This document shows, piece after piece, positions 49,330 through 61,680 of a stretch of 64,000 bases of DNA. The stretch lies in assembly GCA_028023455.1 (NCBI GenBank), contig JAQFVV010012395.1:4654001-4718000 (forward strand), written 5' to 3'. The stretch's first letter is position 1; every line of letters begins with the position of its first letter. Source of the stretch: Epiperipatus broadwayi. Taxonomy: Eukaryota; Onychophora; Udeonychophora; Euonychophora; Peripatidae. A model generated the notes under the pieces. It saw only the letters and a list, made by a program, of their open reading frames with translations, was not told the DNA's origin and did no database searches. Both the position numbers and the translations under genes were made by a program.

Positions 49330-50990
49330 AAGAAATGAGACAATAAAATGATGAAGGATTGTGGATGTAAAGATAAAAAATAATAAAGTTGAAAGATTAA
49401 TTAATTTTTGTAAAGAAAATAGCATTTTAATAATGAATTCCAAGTTTAAAAATAACAAGAGAATTTTATATGTAAAAGATTCAGAGATAGAAATTGAGTT
49501 TCAGTTAGATTATGTTTTGATTCAAATTTTTAAATTTAAAAATTATATTAAGATAATATCTGTACATCATGGAACTAATATAAATTCAGATTATAATTTA
49601 GTGGAGATAAATAAAATTAAGATTATCTTTTAGAAGAATAAGAAAAGCTGAAATAAAAAGGTGATCTATTGATAAATTGAAAAGAATAATCAGAAACAAT
49701 TGTGTGAATTGAAGGATTAAAAAATAAATGAAAGCAATAGTAGATTGATAGAAAAAAATAAATTCAAATAAAAGACTGAAATTATTCTAAGATTTAAAGA
49801 TGATAAATTATAAAAGAAATAAGAGAACAAAAAAACCTTGGGTTAATAGTGTGATGATGATTAAATTAGATGAATGAACATGTTGGACAAATAAGAATTA
49901 TTTAGAGTAGAAGTGTGTATAGAAAACTTAACAGTTAATTAGGATATCAAGCAGATAAAACTAGAAGAGAATGGTTAGAAAGGGAATATAGGAAAATAAA
50001 AGAATTATTAAGGGAAAGTTATGATTTAATATGTAATAGAATAAAATAACTTCATTAAAAAAAAACGTGAATTGTAGAAAGGAAATAGTTGAAGATAAAA
50101 ATGATAATTTAACGATAGTAAATGCTATAAAAAGATAGAAGAAATATAAGTGATATAACAGTAAGTAACAATCCTTCATTTATGCAAATTAAAAATAGTA
50201 TCTGGCTGATATGGTTGAATTAAATAGATTAAAGAAAAAAGTGTTGAATAAAATTAAAAATAGCAAAACAAAAGAATTGGATTAGATTGATACATTTAAG
50301 GACTCTTAGAGAATTAGCTGACATCTGTAGTGTAATCTATGACTTAGATCTGTAATCCTTAGATTTTTTCTTAGCAATTATGATTTTGTTGAAGAAAAAC
50401 TAAATATTACAAAGTATGCTTTTAGGAATTATCTTAATCACACATGTATCTAAGATGTTATGAGAATATTGAACAAGCAATTACTAGTGGATTAGACATC
50501 CGATGAACAATTTGAATTTAGAAAAGATATAGAAGAAGAAGAAATATAATTGGAATATTGAGAGATATATGGAGGAGAGAGTGATAACATTTGATTTGTA
50601 GATTTTCAGAAATATTTGATAGAATAATTGACTTACTTTAATGAATATTTTGAAAAATAAAGTATAAAGTGAAGAAAAATTTATTAGGGAATTTGTATAT
50701 GAATCAGAAAATAATTAATTTTAATGATCTTATTGAAGAAATAAATAGAAAGTAATGTTTACTTTCTATTTTGTTTAATATATTCTTAGATGAGTTGTTG
50801 AATGAGTGGTTTTTTTTATTTATCTAATGATGAAATTGTATTGAAGATGGAAGGATTCATTGGATCAGATTTCTTGATGATATGGCAGTAATTGAAGATC
50901 ATGAGAATATGTAGACTTTGTAGTTTGGAATAATAAATACAAATAAAACTAAAGCAATGAGTATAGATGAAACATTAAGAATAAGAATTG
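49330..50990 (+). pseudogene. LINE fossil: endonuclease and reverse-transcriptase remains
   Basis: The clearest part is 49361-49633, with 'KVERLINFCKENSILIMNS', 'KFKNNKRILYV', an 'LDYVLI' block and 'HHGTNINSDYNLVEI'. This is the C-terminal half of an APE-type endonuclease, ending at the SDH-like site (here SDY). Downstream come 'REWLEREYRKIKELLRESYD' (about 49965-50030), then 'EQFEFRKDIEEE' (about 50507-50540), a 'FVDFQK' equivalent and 'IRFLDDMAVIEDHE' (about 50860-50905), the reverse-transcriptase catalytic block. Frames change often and many stops occur. It is an old copy in the same orientation as the host gene. Confidence 0.7.
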
Positions 50991-52131
50991 TATAGCTAGA
51001 ACTGATATCTAATTGATTTATTATATTAGTTCAGAGCCTAAAGTTTATATTATAACTTCAAAGTTGAAATGATACACAATATGTTTTAGGAAGATGAGTA
51101 ATGGTTACAAATTATCAAGATGTTATTGCTTGCACAAGTCTAGTTTTTAGGCTGAGAATTTAACATGTCTAATTGGCATATAACATAACATATATAATTG
51201 ACAAAATCAGTGTCACATCAACTGACAATCAAGGATGCATCAACTAGAATAATTTGGAGTTAGTATGTTAATTGTAGAGCTAGTTTTAAGTGTTTTCTGA
51301 TGTGGTTTATTAACAGATTAGATATTTACAGTTTGCGAGACTATATTAGTATTTTCATAATTATTAAAATGGAAGAATTCTACCATACATTCTCTGTAAA
51401 GCTACATTTCTGTTGTGAAGTAAAAAAAAATGGAAACAACTATTGAATACTTAACTAATTTTTATTACTGAAAAGATAGAATAGATGGATTGAGGTAATT
51501 TGAAAAAAATGTTCATTATTGATATTAAAAACCATTTTTGTTTAAATTTTAGTAATAAAATAAGCTAAATAAGAATAGTAGATATAGGTAGCATTAAAAA
51601 CTTGGTGGTGTTTGAAAGTTCAAAGCAGGCTAGACCTATTATTGTAATAGCAAAATTTAATGAAGGGGTCTGAATCTGAGGTGATTATTGCACCACTATG
51701 AATAAACCCTTAAGCAAAAGCCCATATCTAGTACCCAATGTAGATTATAGAAAGTTGTATTAGATATTTTTTCATTTGTAGGAGACTTGAAGTTGCTTAT
51801 ACAAATTATAAATGACTCTCATGATTCTACATTATTTTAAACAAAATGTTCTCTCTCAGTGGATCTTTTTTTTTTTTTTTTTTAAGTATATATTTATTGT
51901 CTACACCCCATTTTTGGAAATTGTTATTAAGCTGCTTTGTTATTACTTTTTTAAATATATGTTTTTAACTGTATTTAATTTATTGTTTATTCATTGTAAT
52001 TATTTTATTTTCCAAGGACTTAATTTGAACTTCTTGTCTATAGTCCCAAATCTTCTTCCGTTGTTTGTCTTTTATAATCTTTATCTCTGTTAATGTAAAT
52101 TGAGAGTTATTAAAGAGATTCATTCTTGCAG
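50991..52131. other. Intronic sequence up to the next acceptor
   Basis: No supported feature except the tail of the LINE fossil, whose 3' end is not defined. A run of T (about 51868-51885) lies in the middle. The last bases, GAGATTCATTCTTGCAG, form the acceptor of the following exon. Confidence 0.5.
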
Positions 52132-52338
52132 ACATTGACTTTGAAAAACGCCGGAAGCGTCGCAAGTTTCATCGAGAGTCAAGTGTTAGTCCTGTGGAAT
52201 TACGAGATAATTCTCCCCCGGTGGCGTTCTCTGTGAAATACTTGGCAGAGGAAATACGACAAGAGCCAGATTTTCAAGACAGAGTGGTTTTTCTCAGCCA
52301 GTTAGGTCTCCATGTTTTGTCAGATGAAAAGAAAAGAG
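52132..52338 (+). CDS. Host gene internal coding exon (207 nt): basic nuclear-type protein segment
   Basis: This is the best-supported exon. The acceptor TTCTTGCAG ends at 52131 and the donor GTAATT follows at 52339. It is 69 codons long, open in one frame (phase 1 in, phase 1 out) and much more G+C-rich than the introns. It encodes IDFEKRRKRRKFHRESS, a strong basic nuclear-localisation-like cluster, then a Pro/Ser stretch (VSPVELRDNSPPV), then an acidic/hydrophobic helix-like part (VKYLAEEIRQEPDFQDRVV) leading into 'FLSQLGLHVLSDEKKRG'. The 'FL..LGL' motif repeats that of the 30609 exon. The product is probably a nuclear regulatory protein. The layout recalls GSE1-type coregulators, but this is from memory of general features and not a confident assignment. 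Later exons were not found before the window ends. Confidence 0.85.
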
Positions 52339-55300
52339 GTAATTAATTATACATTGTCTACTTAATTTATTTCATTGAGGGTTAGGAGTTATTGAAAAGT
52401 TGGTTATTAGTTGATGTATTTTTTTAGTTTACTTTGTTTGCTAGTTATTATTTCAAATTTATTTAATCTTTCTTATATTGATAATTTAGTCTGTCAAGTT
52501 AGGTTTCATATTTGTTATTTTTCTTTTGAATCTATTATATTAAATTGTTCAGTATTAATCTTTTTTTAAGTATGATATAAAACATTACTTGACATAATTA
52601 AATAAATAAAATTATATATTTTAAATGATGTACACATATTTCAATTTATTTGTAATATTTGAAATTATAAATTCATAGCATTTTTTTAATGGTATATGGA
52701 TCATATTACCCTGATAATGCCAAGTGATCTACTATATAATAGTTTGAGCATTTGAGAAAATACTTCTATTCCTGACATAGTTTTACTGTTAATGAATTTT
52801 TGGCTAAAGATAATAAAAATAATTAGATTATGATATGTACATCAAAAAATTGGGCTTAAGAAGTTATTATATAGAACTTCCATCAATATATGTATTTTGT
52901 AGAAACTATGATTGGGTCTCACATTTCAAATATATGGCTACTTTCATTGAGGGGGAAAAACCTACTTATGGTTTGCAAGATATGTTTTAATCAAGCAAAT
53001 CTCTTTGCTTAGGGCAAATCCCATATCAATAAATGCTTGTCAAAAATACATTCTTTTATTTAATATATTTGGTGGTTGCTTCACCTGCTTTTGGATAGAC
53101 AACTGGACAACCATATGTACGTCTTAATATTTTATTTGTGATTTGTGTATTGGAAGTTTTTCTTCAGAGGAAGGCATTTCTTTATAAAGTTGTTAGTGTC
53201 AAAACTATATGGTTTTCTTTTAGCGTATTTTAAAAATCAACTGTAAGATAATGATATATATTCATAGCAATAATAACCTGAATATTATTTCTGAACTTTC
53301 ATGCTCTATCACAGTAGTCTTCAAATTGGTTAACAATTTGTAAAATACAAATCAAAAATTAGGAGTATAAATTTTTTTTATCTGGACCTATAGTATTTAA
53401 GTTATATATTTACAGTAGTAATTCATCAACACGTTAGATGGCTCTTGGGTAGAATTAGAGAAATGGACTGGAAATGTTAAATGTAAGGAAAGTCACATGT
53501 GTTTTGTTTGATAAGTATTTTCCTTTGTCAAAGGATCAAAAGTTTTTATTATTTTTTTGTAATAAATTATTAAAAATATTACCTTTTTTTTTTTTGGTTA
53601 CATGTTGGAAGCTTTTTAAATTGTAAAAAGGGATTAGTAATTTTGGAATTTGAATTTTCATTATAAACTTATCACATTAGACATATTTAAATAGCATAAT
53701 AGTTACAGTAAATCCACAGTTATATTATTGTATTTTTATTCTTAAAATCATATACACAAGTACATATTTTAAAATATATTAATGTTGCATCTTCATTTTG
53801 TTAGTAAGCATGATATTATAATAATTATAAATTCATTTAAATACAAGCACCAATATTTTTCTAACAGATATTTATTTATTTCCTTTATCTTTTACATTTT
53901 TTTAAAAATTTTATATTACTATTATTTAATTTAATAACCAATTTCCATCTTTCATTTAAATTGTCTTCTGTTTCTTTACTTTCCTTCTCTTTAACATATT
54001 TATATTTTATTTTACATTGCAATATTTCAACCATGTCTACTACTTCTCATTAGTCTCCTAATTTAGTGTTTATAAATTTTTTAAAAATATACTCATTTTA
54101 GAGAAACATCAGTAAATCTGATGATCATCCAGTCAGTGCAGTAAATGCATTTCACTGCTCATAGACAGTAGGCTCTCTTCAGAGGAAAAAAATTTACAGT
54201 CTATTCTCTGTTTGATTTTGCAACATTTTTAAGTTTGGTCATTTATTTGTCTTATGCAAAACTGAATCACCATTTCAAACTTATCTTTCCCTTGCTCTTC
54301 TATTCAAACAGTTATAATTATTATACTTCTTTAGAGTTTTATTCAACTTTTTTCTTTTCCCATGTCAATTTTTTTACCTTCTACAATATCTTCTAGTACT
54401 ACTTTTACAAATCCTTTCTCTTCTTTTATATTTCAATATTTATATAACTTCAACAATAATCTTTTTCATTTTTCAACACATCTTTTTTAAAAAAATTTTT
54501 TTTAAAATTATTCTTCACATCTATATTTCTAAAACCCTGGGTTTTTTATTTCTCTTTTTCTATTTGTCTACATCTTTGCTCATTATAAACTTAGATGGGT
54601 AAACATTAAAAATTAAATTTAATTTCGATGATTCTTAAAATAATCTTATTAAAATTCCTATAAGGTATTGCAGTTTTTATTTTAAATTTTTTTAAAATAA
54701 TTATTTCCACCATTAATTTTTGTATTCACCAAATATTGCATTAAAGATATTTTAGATTATTTTATTTCAAGTCATATTAATAAATGCAGTCAAATATTGA
54801 ATGATCTCCTAATATAGTGGATTGTGCATGTATTTAGAAACAACTATCTGGGATTCAAGTCCAGGTCACAGGATATACTTAGGATTTATTTTCCTTATAG
54901 CCAATCCCATTAGCTATCCAATATAAATTGAATGATTAGCTATTTTTAACTAATAGAAATGTTCCAGGTTAATTTGAGTTGGTCAGATGAGCATTGTACT
55001 GGATGTGATTATAATATGATAATAGTCTTTATTCCTGATTGAAGAGGTGTTGTATTCTTTGTGCATTGAACTCATAGCGTATGTTTAATTGAAAATTACA
55101 GGACTAAACATATATAATAGAAACAAAATTTAAAATTCAACCATTCATGTTTTTTACCAAATGGAGTCTAGTTTTTAAATTTATAAATGATAATGGTCAT
55201 ATACAAATGAATATTGGCAATTAATGTAAAGTATTTGTTACGAATTCAGTAAAAAAAGAGTATAGATGAAAAAAATATTTAGGAATATATAATAGAAATT

Positions 55301-55678
55301 CAGTATTATAACATCTATTGATGTTGAAGTTAACCTAACTCACATTGAAATCTTGTCAAAAGAAAGATTTTAATAATTTTTTTGTTATATTTTTTTATAT
55401 TTATTGTGCATGAAAAATATTTTTTAATTTAGTTAAATTTTCATTATACTCCTGACTGCATATTACATTGTTTTAAAATTTCTATGTAACCTATTTCTCT
55501 TTCTTGTTTTTTTTTTTTTTAGTTTTATTACTTTGTGTGTTATAAGGCATATTTTTTTACACTAGTATTGTGAAATTTATTTAAGTGTTGTAATTTTAAG
55601 CCTTTGGACATTAATAGATACTGCCAAGCTTTTCAATGTTAAGATTCGCTATAATTTTTAAAAAAATTAATAGAATAT
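52339..55678. other. Intron after the last recognised exon
   Basis: A+T-rich sequence with no further exon, RNA gene or repeat that I can support. The next exon of the host gene, entering in phase 1, must lie beyond the retrotransposon array or have been missed. Confidence 0.5.
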
Positions 55679-56783
55679 TGTACCATTTATTTATATATAA
55701 AGTACAAATTACTTTTTGATATTAGGTATTATAAAAAAAAGAAAGAAAGCGAACACGATCTTTATTTTTTTTGTAGCATAATGTTTTAAAGAAAAAAAAA
55801 AACGTACAGTGAAAGTTTAATTTTTCTTTTTTTTTAGAAATAAGTTAACTAAAATAAATTCCATGTTGGAAAAGTGCATATTGAATCATTGATTCAAATA
55901 GTGAAAGGAAATTTCAAAAGGCGAAAGATTGCTATCAGAAACAACTTTCTGATAGTAATTAAAAATGGCAGAAATTCTTAGCGGAAAAACAGACTTTGTA
56001 ATAAGAAAAGGAGAAGAATGTAGAAGTTTATAAAGTAGAACAAAGAAAAAAAAAGAACGTGCGCAGAGCTTCTAAAAAGAATCTAGGAGTATAAAAGGAG
56101 CCGACAGATTTGAAAAGGGGTCTTTTTTATCTTATTGTTCCAATAGTGCTGAGCAATTGGAAGTGCTTCATATTCTTTTAATAAAATGTGTTCACTTAGA
56201 TACAAACTGAAATCGCTCGCCATGAGTGAGTAGAACGATATCGTTTGCCGACACTTTCTCTCGGAAAAAGTCACCTAGATCGTCATCTGGCTACCTAAAT
56301 TAGATCGGAGATTCGGAAATAAAACTAAAAGAAAAACAACTACTGCGGACTACTCACTAACTGAATTGTACGTCGGGAAGATCGATGACCTACTTAATGT
56401 TAACTTACCGGTAAGTAAATGTACATAAATTTTTTTTACATAAAGCTTTATGAATAGTGAATTGAATGGAAATGTTATCCCATAAATTTTTCTTGGATCA
56501 GAAGATTTGCGAACTGAGAAATGAACCAAACTGTTACTACGGAAAATCAGACTAAATAATTAATACTCCAATATTTGAATCAAATTATTGAATTCATATG
56601 CACAATCTTTTCCAACGTTGTAATTTTGTCTTAATCATAAATATTGAATGCTTGACGAGTTAGAATAAATCTTTATTATTAACTTCACTTTCATTGTACG
56701 TGTATAAAATTAATGCTATTCTATTTAAGTTTTACCTTTAGTTATTTAACTTAGATCGTATAATTATTACCTTACGGGCTACA
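55679..56783 (+). repeat. LTR copy 1 of a Ty3/gypsy element
   Basis: This is the first of three related repeats starting TGTACCATTTATTTATATAT. It lacks the CCCCTGCCCCGGTGGTAT sequence that precedes copies 2 and 3, so its left edge is a true element/host boundary near 55677-55679. The right edge is provisional: a GGGCTACA end at 56783 is followed by a possible primer-binding region with TGACGCAGTCTCAGTGGG, and another TGGCGCC motif lies at 56818. Identity with copy 2 continues into the leader to about 56976. It contains TATAAAAGGAGCCGACAG (about 56090), a possible core promoter, and later AATAAATC. Confidence 0.8.
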
Positions 56784-57113
56784 ATATTTGACGCAGTCTC
56801 AGTGGGTCTAACGACTCTGGCGCCCTCAAGTAGAAATTAAAAACTGGTTCTGCTTACGATTGTACTCGGTAATAATTCTAGGCCGAAGTTGATCAGGAAA
56901 AATAGCTATGTTGAGAATTGAAATACAACTTTCTTTTTTCTTTTGATAGAGCTTGGATCAACTCGCGCTCAAATATAAATTTGATAAAAGAGAGGGGTGT
57001 CGGTGAACGAATTTATTAGCAAAGCAAAATAAAATATTAGATTTATATCGTAAAAAAAATTGATAGCGTTAAGATTTTGTTTACTGTAGCAAAAATAAGC
57101 AATACGGCCATAT
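56784..57113 (+). other. Retrotransposon leader before gag
   Basis: The first part, to about 56976, is also present after LTR copy 2, so it is an untranslated leader common to both units. It holds the candidate primer-binding sequences. The rest, to the gag start, is unique to this unit. Confidence 0.6.
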
Positions 57114-58231
57114 ATGAAATTGAGAAATAATAAAAATACACAAAATATGGCAGAAGGCGCGGAAGAATTAAAAGAGGGTTTGGAACCCTTAATAAAAAAA
57201 CTATTATATGAATGCATGACAGAATTCAAAGAAGAGATAAAAAAAGAAATGGCAGAGATGGTCAGAGAATTGAAAGAAGAAATAAGGGTAGAGATTAAAG
57301 AAATGAAAGAAGAGTTAATAAAGGTAGTAGATGAGAAAATAGCTAAAGGGTCACAGAGCACAGAAGTGGTAGAATTGAGATCCGATAAACAAGAAAGCAA
57401 AGAGATAAAATTCATAGAAAATAGAGAAAACGTGCCGAGTGCAGTAAACCCCTTTTTGAAATTAAAAATTTTCCATGGACAAGATGGAGAATCACCGATG
57501 GAACACTTAAACAGCCTGCAGGGGTACTTCGCGATAAACCCCATGTCGGAAGAAGTTAAACTAACGCTGGCAGTTAATCATTTACAAGGGACGGCGCAAG
57601 CTTGGTGGGAATCCTTGTTTAAGAAACCGAATAACTTTACACAGTATGGTCAAATATTAATCAAATGCTATTGGAACGAGGACCACCAAGAACGAATTAA
57701 GAATAAAGTGGCGCAAGAGAAATGCAGAAAGAAGAGCATTATGTACCATTTTTTTGGAAACAAGTGGCGCAACTACGAGCGCTGACGGAGTGCAAATTAA
57801 CAGAAAAACAGATTATCAAGATTACGCGGAAAAATTTTCCCGATCCAGTAGGGCATCTGTTGGTAAGTACCGGATATGAGACAGTAGAGAGAATGGCAGA
57901 ATTGCTTAGTGCTTTCGAGAATGACAACACTGGAGAAGAGACGAGTCCTAAACACTTCGACAAATTACCGAACCAGAAGGGTCGGATACAACTGAACACT
58001 ATAGTGTTGACTAATAGTGCTGGAAATCAAAGGAAAAATAAGGGGTCCCCAACTAAGAATAAAGGGAAGGGAATCCGTGCAAGACCTCCAGAAATAGACG
58101 AAAAAGTTGGGAGTGAAAATAAATACAAGAGAGAAGACCTTGATATAAAATGGAGAGACTGGTGCGAGCAATACAGAGAGGGGGTTCGATCCTTGTCACC
58201 TCCGCCATCAAGCAGTTATAGTGATAGATAA
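57114..58231 (+). pseudogene. gag: Ty3/gypsy Gag, broken by one frameshift
   Basis: Two overlapping frames (57114-57785 and 57722-58231) together form a Gag of about 370 codons. Residues about 15-90 of the first are Glu/Lys-rich and likely coiled coil. Then comes the retrotransposon capsid core, with 'FHGQDGESPMEHL' and the hallmark 'GTAQAWWESLF' (Trp-Trp at residues 164-165). The second frame continues the capsid ('LTEKQIIKITRKNF') and ends in a basic, Ser/Pro-rich tail. No CCHC zinc knuckle is visible. The frame change lies between 57722 and 57785, most likely near 57750, inside the capsid; it is therefore unlikely to be a normal Gag-Pol shift and more likely a mutation or sequence error. 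No protease or pol follows directly. Confidence 0.85.
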
Positions 58232-58747
58232 CATTGAGAGATAGAGTGGGCCGGATAACACCCTGCAGATCTCGGATGTGCCTCGGAAAAACGAAAAGAA
58301 ATAATGATATGGCTGGTGTGAACGTAAGTCACAAGTATTTGACCGGGTAGGCGGTCACTAAAGAGGGAAAAAGCATAACCCCAAGTCCTAGTACGCAGTA
58401 TGTAACATAAGACCGTCTTTAAACGCTCATCAGTCTATTTCTAGCAGAGATCCCGATATTGGGGAGGACAGACCAGGTTGCCACGAGCCTGTAAGACTCA
58501 AAACGATGAGCAACGCTCGTTTGTGCTTATAACTTGGGGTCTTTAGCGTTACTATTACGATTAAGCGGAGAGGACACAGATGAATGTGGAAATATTTTAC
58601 ATTCCCGCCGAACGTCGCTTGTGGAATGAGTTCACACAATATATCAGGCGATAATAAAACAAATACACGAATATGGGCATGAAGATTCTTAAGAATAAAA
58701 TTAGTTTAAACCTACATTTTATTCTCATTCCCCTGCCCCGGTGGTAT
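58232..58747. other. Unidentified G+C-richer stretch between gag and LTR copy 2
   Basis: It is compositionally unlike the host DNA and like retroelement coding sequence, but no frame stays open and I recognise no protease motif (no DTG or DSG in a sensible context). The last 60 bases, containing AAGAATAAAATTAGTTTAAA and CCCCTGCCCCGGTGGTAT, also precede LTR copy 3, so they are the normal 3' end of the internal region. Pol is therefore missing from this unit by deletion. Confidence 0.6.
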
Positions 58748-59819
58748 TGTACCATTTATTTATATATAAAGTACAAATTACTTTTTGATATTAGGTATTA
58801 TAAAAAAAAAAAAAGAGAGGAAAGAAAGAAAGCGAACACGATCTTTATTTGTTTTAGCATAATGTTTTGAAAAGAGAAAAAAAAACGTACAGTGAAAGTT
58901 TAGTTTTTTTTTTAGAAATAAGTTAACTAAAATAAATTCAATGTTGGAAAGTGCATATTGAATCATTGATTAAAATAGCGAAAGGAAATTTCAAAGGCGA
59001 AAGATTGTTATCAGAAACAATTTTCTGATGGTAATTAAAAATGGCCGAAATTCTTAGCGGAAAACAGACTTTGTAAAAAAGAAAAGGAGAAGAATGTAGA
59101 AGTTTATAAAGTGGAACAAAGAAAAAGAAGAATGAGAGTTCTAAAAGAATCGAAGAGTATAAAAGGACGACAGATTTGAAAAGGGGTCTTTTTACCTGGG
59201 TGTTCCAATAGTGCTGAGATTTGGAAGTGTTTCATATTTCTTTTAATAAAATGTGTTCACTTAGATACCAGCTAAATGTCCCATGAGTGAGTAAAACGAT
59301 ATCGTTTGCCGACACTTTTCTCGGAAAAAGTCACCTAGATCGTCCCGTGCTACCTAAATTAGATCGGAGATTCGGAAATAAAACTAAAGAAAAAAAGCTA
59401 CTGGGACTACTCACTAACTGAATTGTCGTCGGAAGTGATGACCTACTTAATGTTGACTTACCGTAAGTAAATGTACATAAATTTTTTTACATAAAGCTTA
59501 TGAATAATAATTGAATTGAAATATTATCCCATAAAATTTTCTTGATCAGTAGATTTACGACAAAATAACAAATGTTGCTACAGAAATCAGACTAAATAAT
59601 TAATACTCCAATATTCGACGTAGATTAATGAATTCATATGCACAATCCTTTCAACGTTGTAATGTCTGTCTTAATCATAATTATTGAATGTTTGATAGTT
59701 ATAATAAATCTTTATTATTAACTTCACTTTCATTGTACGTTCAAAATAATACTATTCTATGTAATTTTTTTACCTTTAGTTATTTAAATTAGTCGTATAA
59801 TTATTACCTTAGGGCTACA
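58748..59819 (+). repeat. LTR copy 2 (diverged, indel-rich)
   Basis: It starts TGTACCATTT like copies 1 and 3 and follows them throughout, but with many one- to six-base deletions and some substitutions. For example, the ACGTGCGCAGAGC region of copy 1 is shortened here. It is preceded by internal-region 3' sequence and followed by leader sequence, so it serves at once as the 3' LTR of the gag unit and the 5' LTR of the pol unit. The shared leader continues to about 59984. Confidence 0.8.
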
Positions 59820-60469
59820 ATATTTGACATCTCAGTGGTCTAACGACCTGGCCCCTCAAGTAGAAATTAAAAACTGGTTCGCTCACGATTGTACCCTAAT
59901 CATTCTAGCCAAGTTGACAGAAAAATAGCGTGTTAAGAATTAAAATACAATTTTATGAACAGTTTGATCAACTCAGCTAAATATACATGAGGCGTATAAG
60001 GCTAATACAACTACAAGGCCCCAATGTCAGAAACAACAAGCCACCAACCAAGAGATACCAACTCTACCAGTGAAAAGCACGCTAATAACATTTGCAAATA
60101 ACAAAAAGGCACAATGGGATCAAAAAGGTTTGGTGCAAATAAGATAGGGGATAAAATTATGCCCCCACTATAATTCTAAAAGGGTTGGTACATGAAGCCA
60201 TATTGGGGTCGTTTTATGACAAAACGGGTGTGTGATCAATTATAAAGATGAAAAGATTATCTGTGATGGGGAAGAAGGGAGTTTGGGTCGCGGATAGAAT
60301 GAACCATCAAAACGTATGTAATATGGAGGTTGAGACAGAACACTTCAAAGAGGCAGATTGATGAAGTAATAAAGGGAGTGAAGGAAGGATGGAAAGAGGA
60401 CCTAAAAGAAGTCTTAAATGAATATAAATCAATTTTCAGATAAACAGGTTATTAAAGGGTATGAGCACA
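59820..60469 (+). other. Leader and degraded 5' part of the pol unit
   Basis: After the shared leader (to about 59984), gag is absent. The sequence from about 60000 to 60470 has coding-like composition with short open pieces in shifting frames. It may hold remains of protease and the start of reverse transcriptase, but I see no decisive motif. Confidence 0.45.
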
Positions 60470-61210
60470 GATCAAGATGTACAGTAGCCATACCACAAGA
60501 TCATACCAGTGCCACCACTATAGAGCTAGGTAGAGAGAGAATTAGCTAAAATGGAGGAGTGGGATATTATCACTAAGGGTTCGTCAGCATATAATAACAT
60601 TGGTGGTTGTAAAAAAAAAAGATGAACATACGACTGTGTTTGGATGCCAGCAATTGAACAAGATTACACCAGATCAAAATGTTCCACCTCCAATAAATGA
60701 GTTGGTAAATAAATCGCTGACCGGAAGTACACAGCATTTGATATAATGGTATATCACCAATTTAACAGAATGCCTTTTGGTCTCAAGAATAGTGGAGGGC
60801 GCTAAAATGTCTCATTGTGGTGCCGGAAATAAAAAAGTTAATCACTGTTTACATGGATGATGATTATTGCATCCAATAACCCCAGGAACACTTACAACAC
60901 TCAAGTTGTTTCTAAAGAGTGCAATATGAAGGATATTCGCATTAATCTGCTAAAAAGCTGTTTAGCAGGGAAGAATGAATTTCTTAGGGCACTTAATTAA
61001 TGCCAATGGGATTAGACCCCACCGGACAAAATCCAGGCGATACGAGATTTCCAGCCCTCGAACACCAAAACAAGTGAGATCGTTTTTGGGGATGTGTAAT
61101 TTCTACAATAAATTTTACAAAAACTTTGCTTCAGACATGGAGCCTCTGCTACAATTATTACGTAAGGGAAGTCATGGAAATGGACGGAAGAGCATGAGCC
61201 AATTTTAGGG
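60470..61210 (+). pseudogene. pol: Ty3/gypsy reverse transcriptase, multiply frameshifted
   Basis: In order: a 'VVKKKDE' finger block and an 'LCLDA' block (about 60605-60650); 'ITPDQNVPPPINELV' (about 60662-60706); 'MPFGLKNSG' (60770-60796); the catalytic 'VYMDD' (60847-60861); then 'FLGHLINANGIRP' and 'VRSFLGMCNFYNKF' (about 60980-61120), the connection that leads into RNase H. The order and spacing are those of a Ty3/gypsy polymerase, but segments are missing: the block between 'INELV' and 'MPFG' is too short. The frame changes every 50-200 bases. Confidence 0.85.
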
Positions 61211-61680
61211 TTATTAAAGAGAAATTCCTTAGTCAAGTGATGCTGGTTTACCCTGACTCAGAAGGAAACCGTTTATTGTTCAGGTAGATAGTAGTGGGTA
61301 TGGGTTAGGTGCTGCTCTTATGCAAGCTCAAGAGGATGGTACCTGGGGTGTAATTTATTTTGTCAGCAGACCACTGAGAGGTGCAGAGATTAATTACTGT
61401 GTAACAGAGAAGGAGGCCTTAGCTGTGGTGTGGGCATTTCAGAAGTTCCGCCAATTCTTGATAGGATCGGAAACGATTGTTAGGACAGATCATAAGAGCC
61501 TAGAGTTCTTAAATCACAGTTATTTAACAAATAGTAGGCTAATCCGATGGAGCCTTTTCTCCAGGAGTTCAATTATTCCATCCAGTATTGTAAGGGCACT
61601 GAAAATGTGGTAGACACATTGAGCGAATATTGTTCCTGATACCCAGGACCATTTGCAGATGGAAGATATCTGTTTGGCAA
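61211..61680 (+). pseudogene. pol: Ty3/gypsy RNase H domain
   Basis: It contains 'VDSSGYGLGAALMQ' (catalytic Asp and the Gly-Leu strand), then 'TWGVIYFVSRPLRGAEINY' followed by 'TEKEALAVVWAFQKFRQFL' and 'VRTDHKSLEFL' (TDH at about 61485-61493). These are the four blocks of the RNase H used by gypsy-like polymerases, mostly in one open frame (61320-61613). A single-base frame change near 61560 precedes an 'EFNYSIQYCKGTENVVD' continuation. It is the best-preserved part of pol in this window. Confidence 0.88.

Noticed and set aside
51868-52093. 93-codon frame just before the 52132 exon
   Set aside because: Phe-rich translation of a T run and pyrimidine-rich intron end; the acceptor at 52131 shows this is intron.
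56969-57544. 191-codon minus-strand frame opposite gag
   Set aside because: It is antisense to the Glu/Lys-rich Gag region, which automatically yields a Ser/Phe/Leu-rich open frame.
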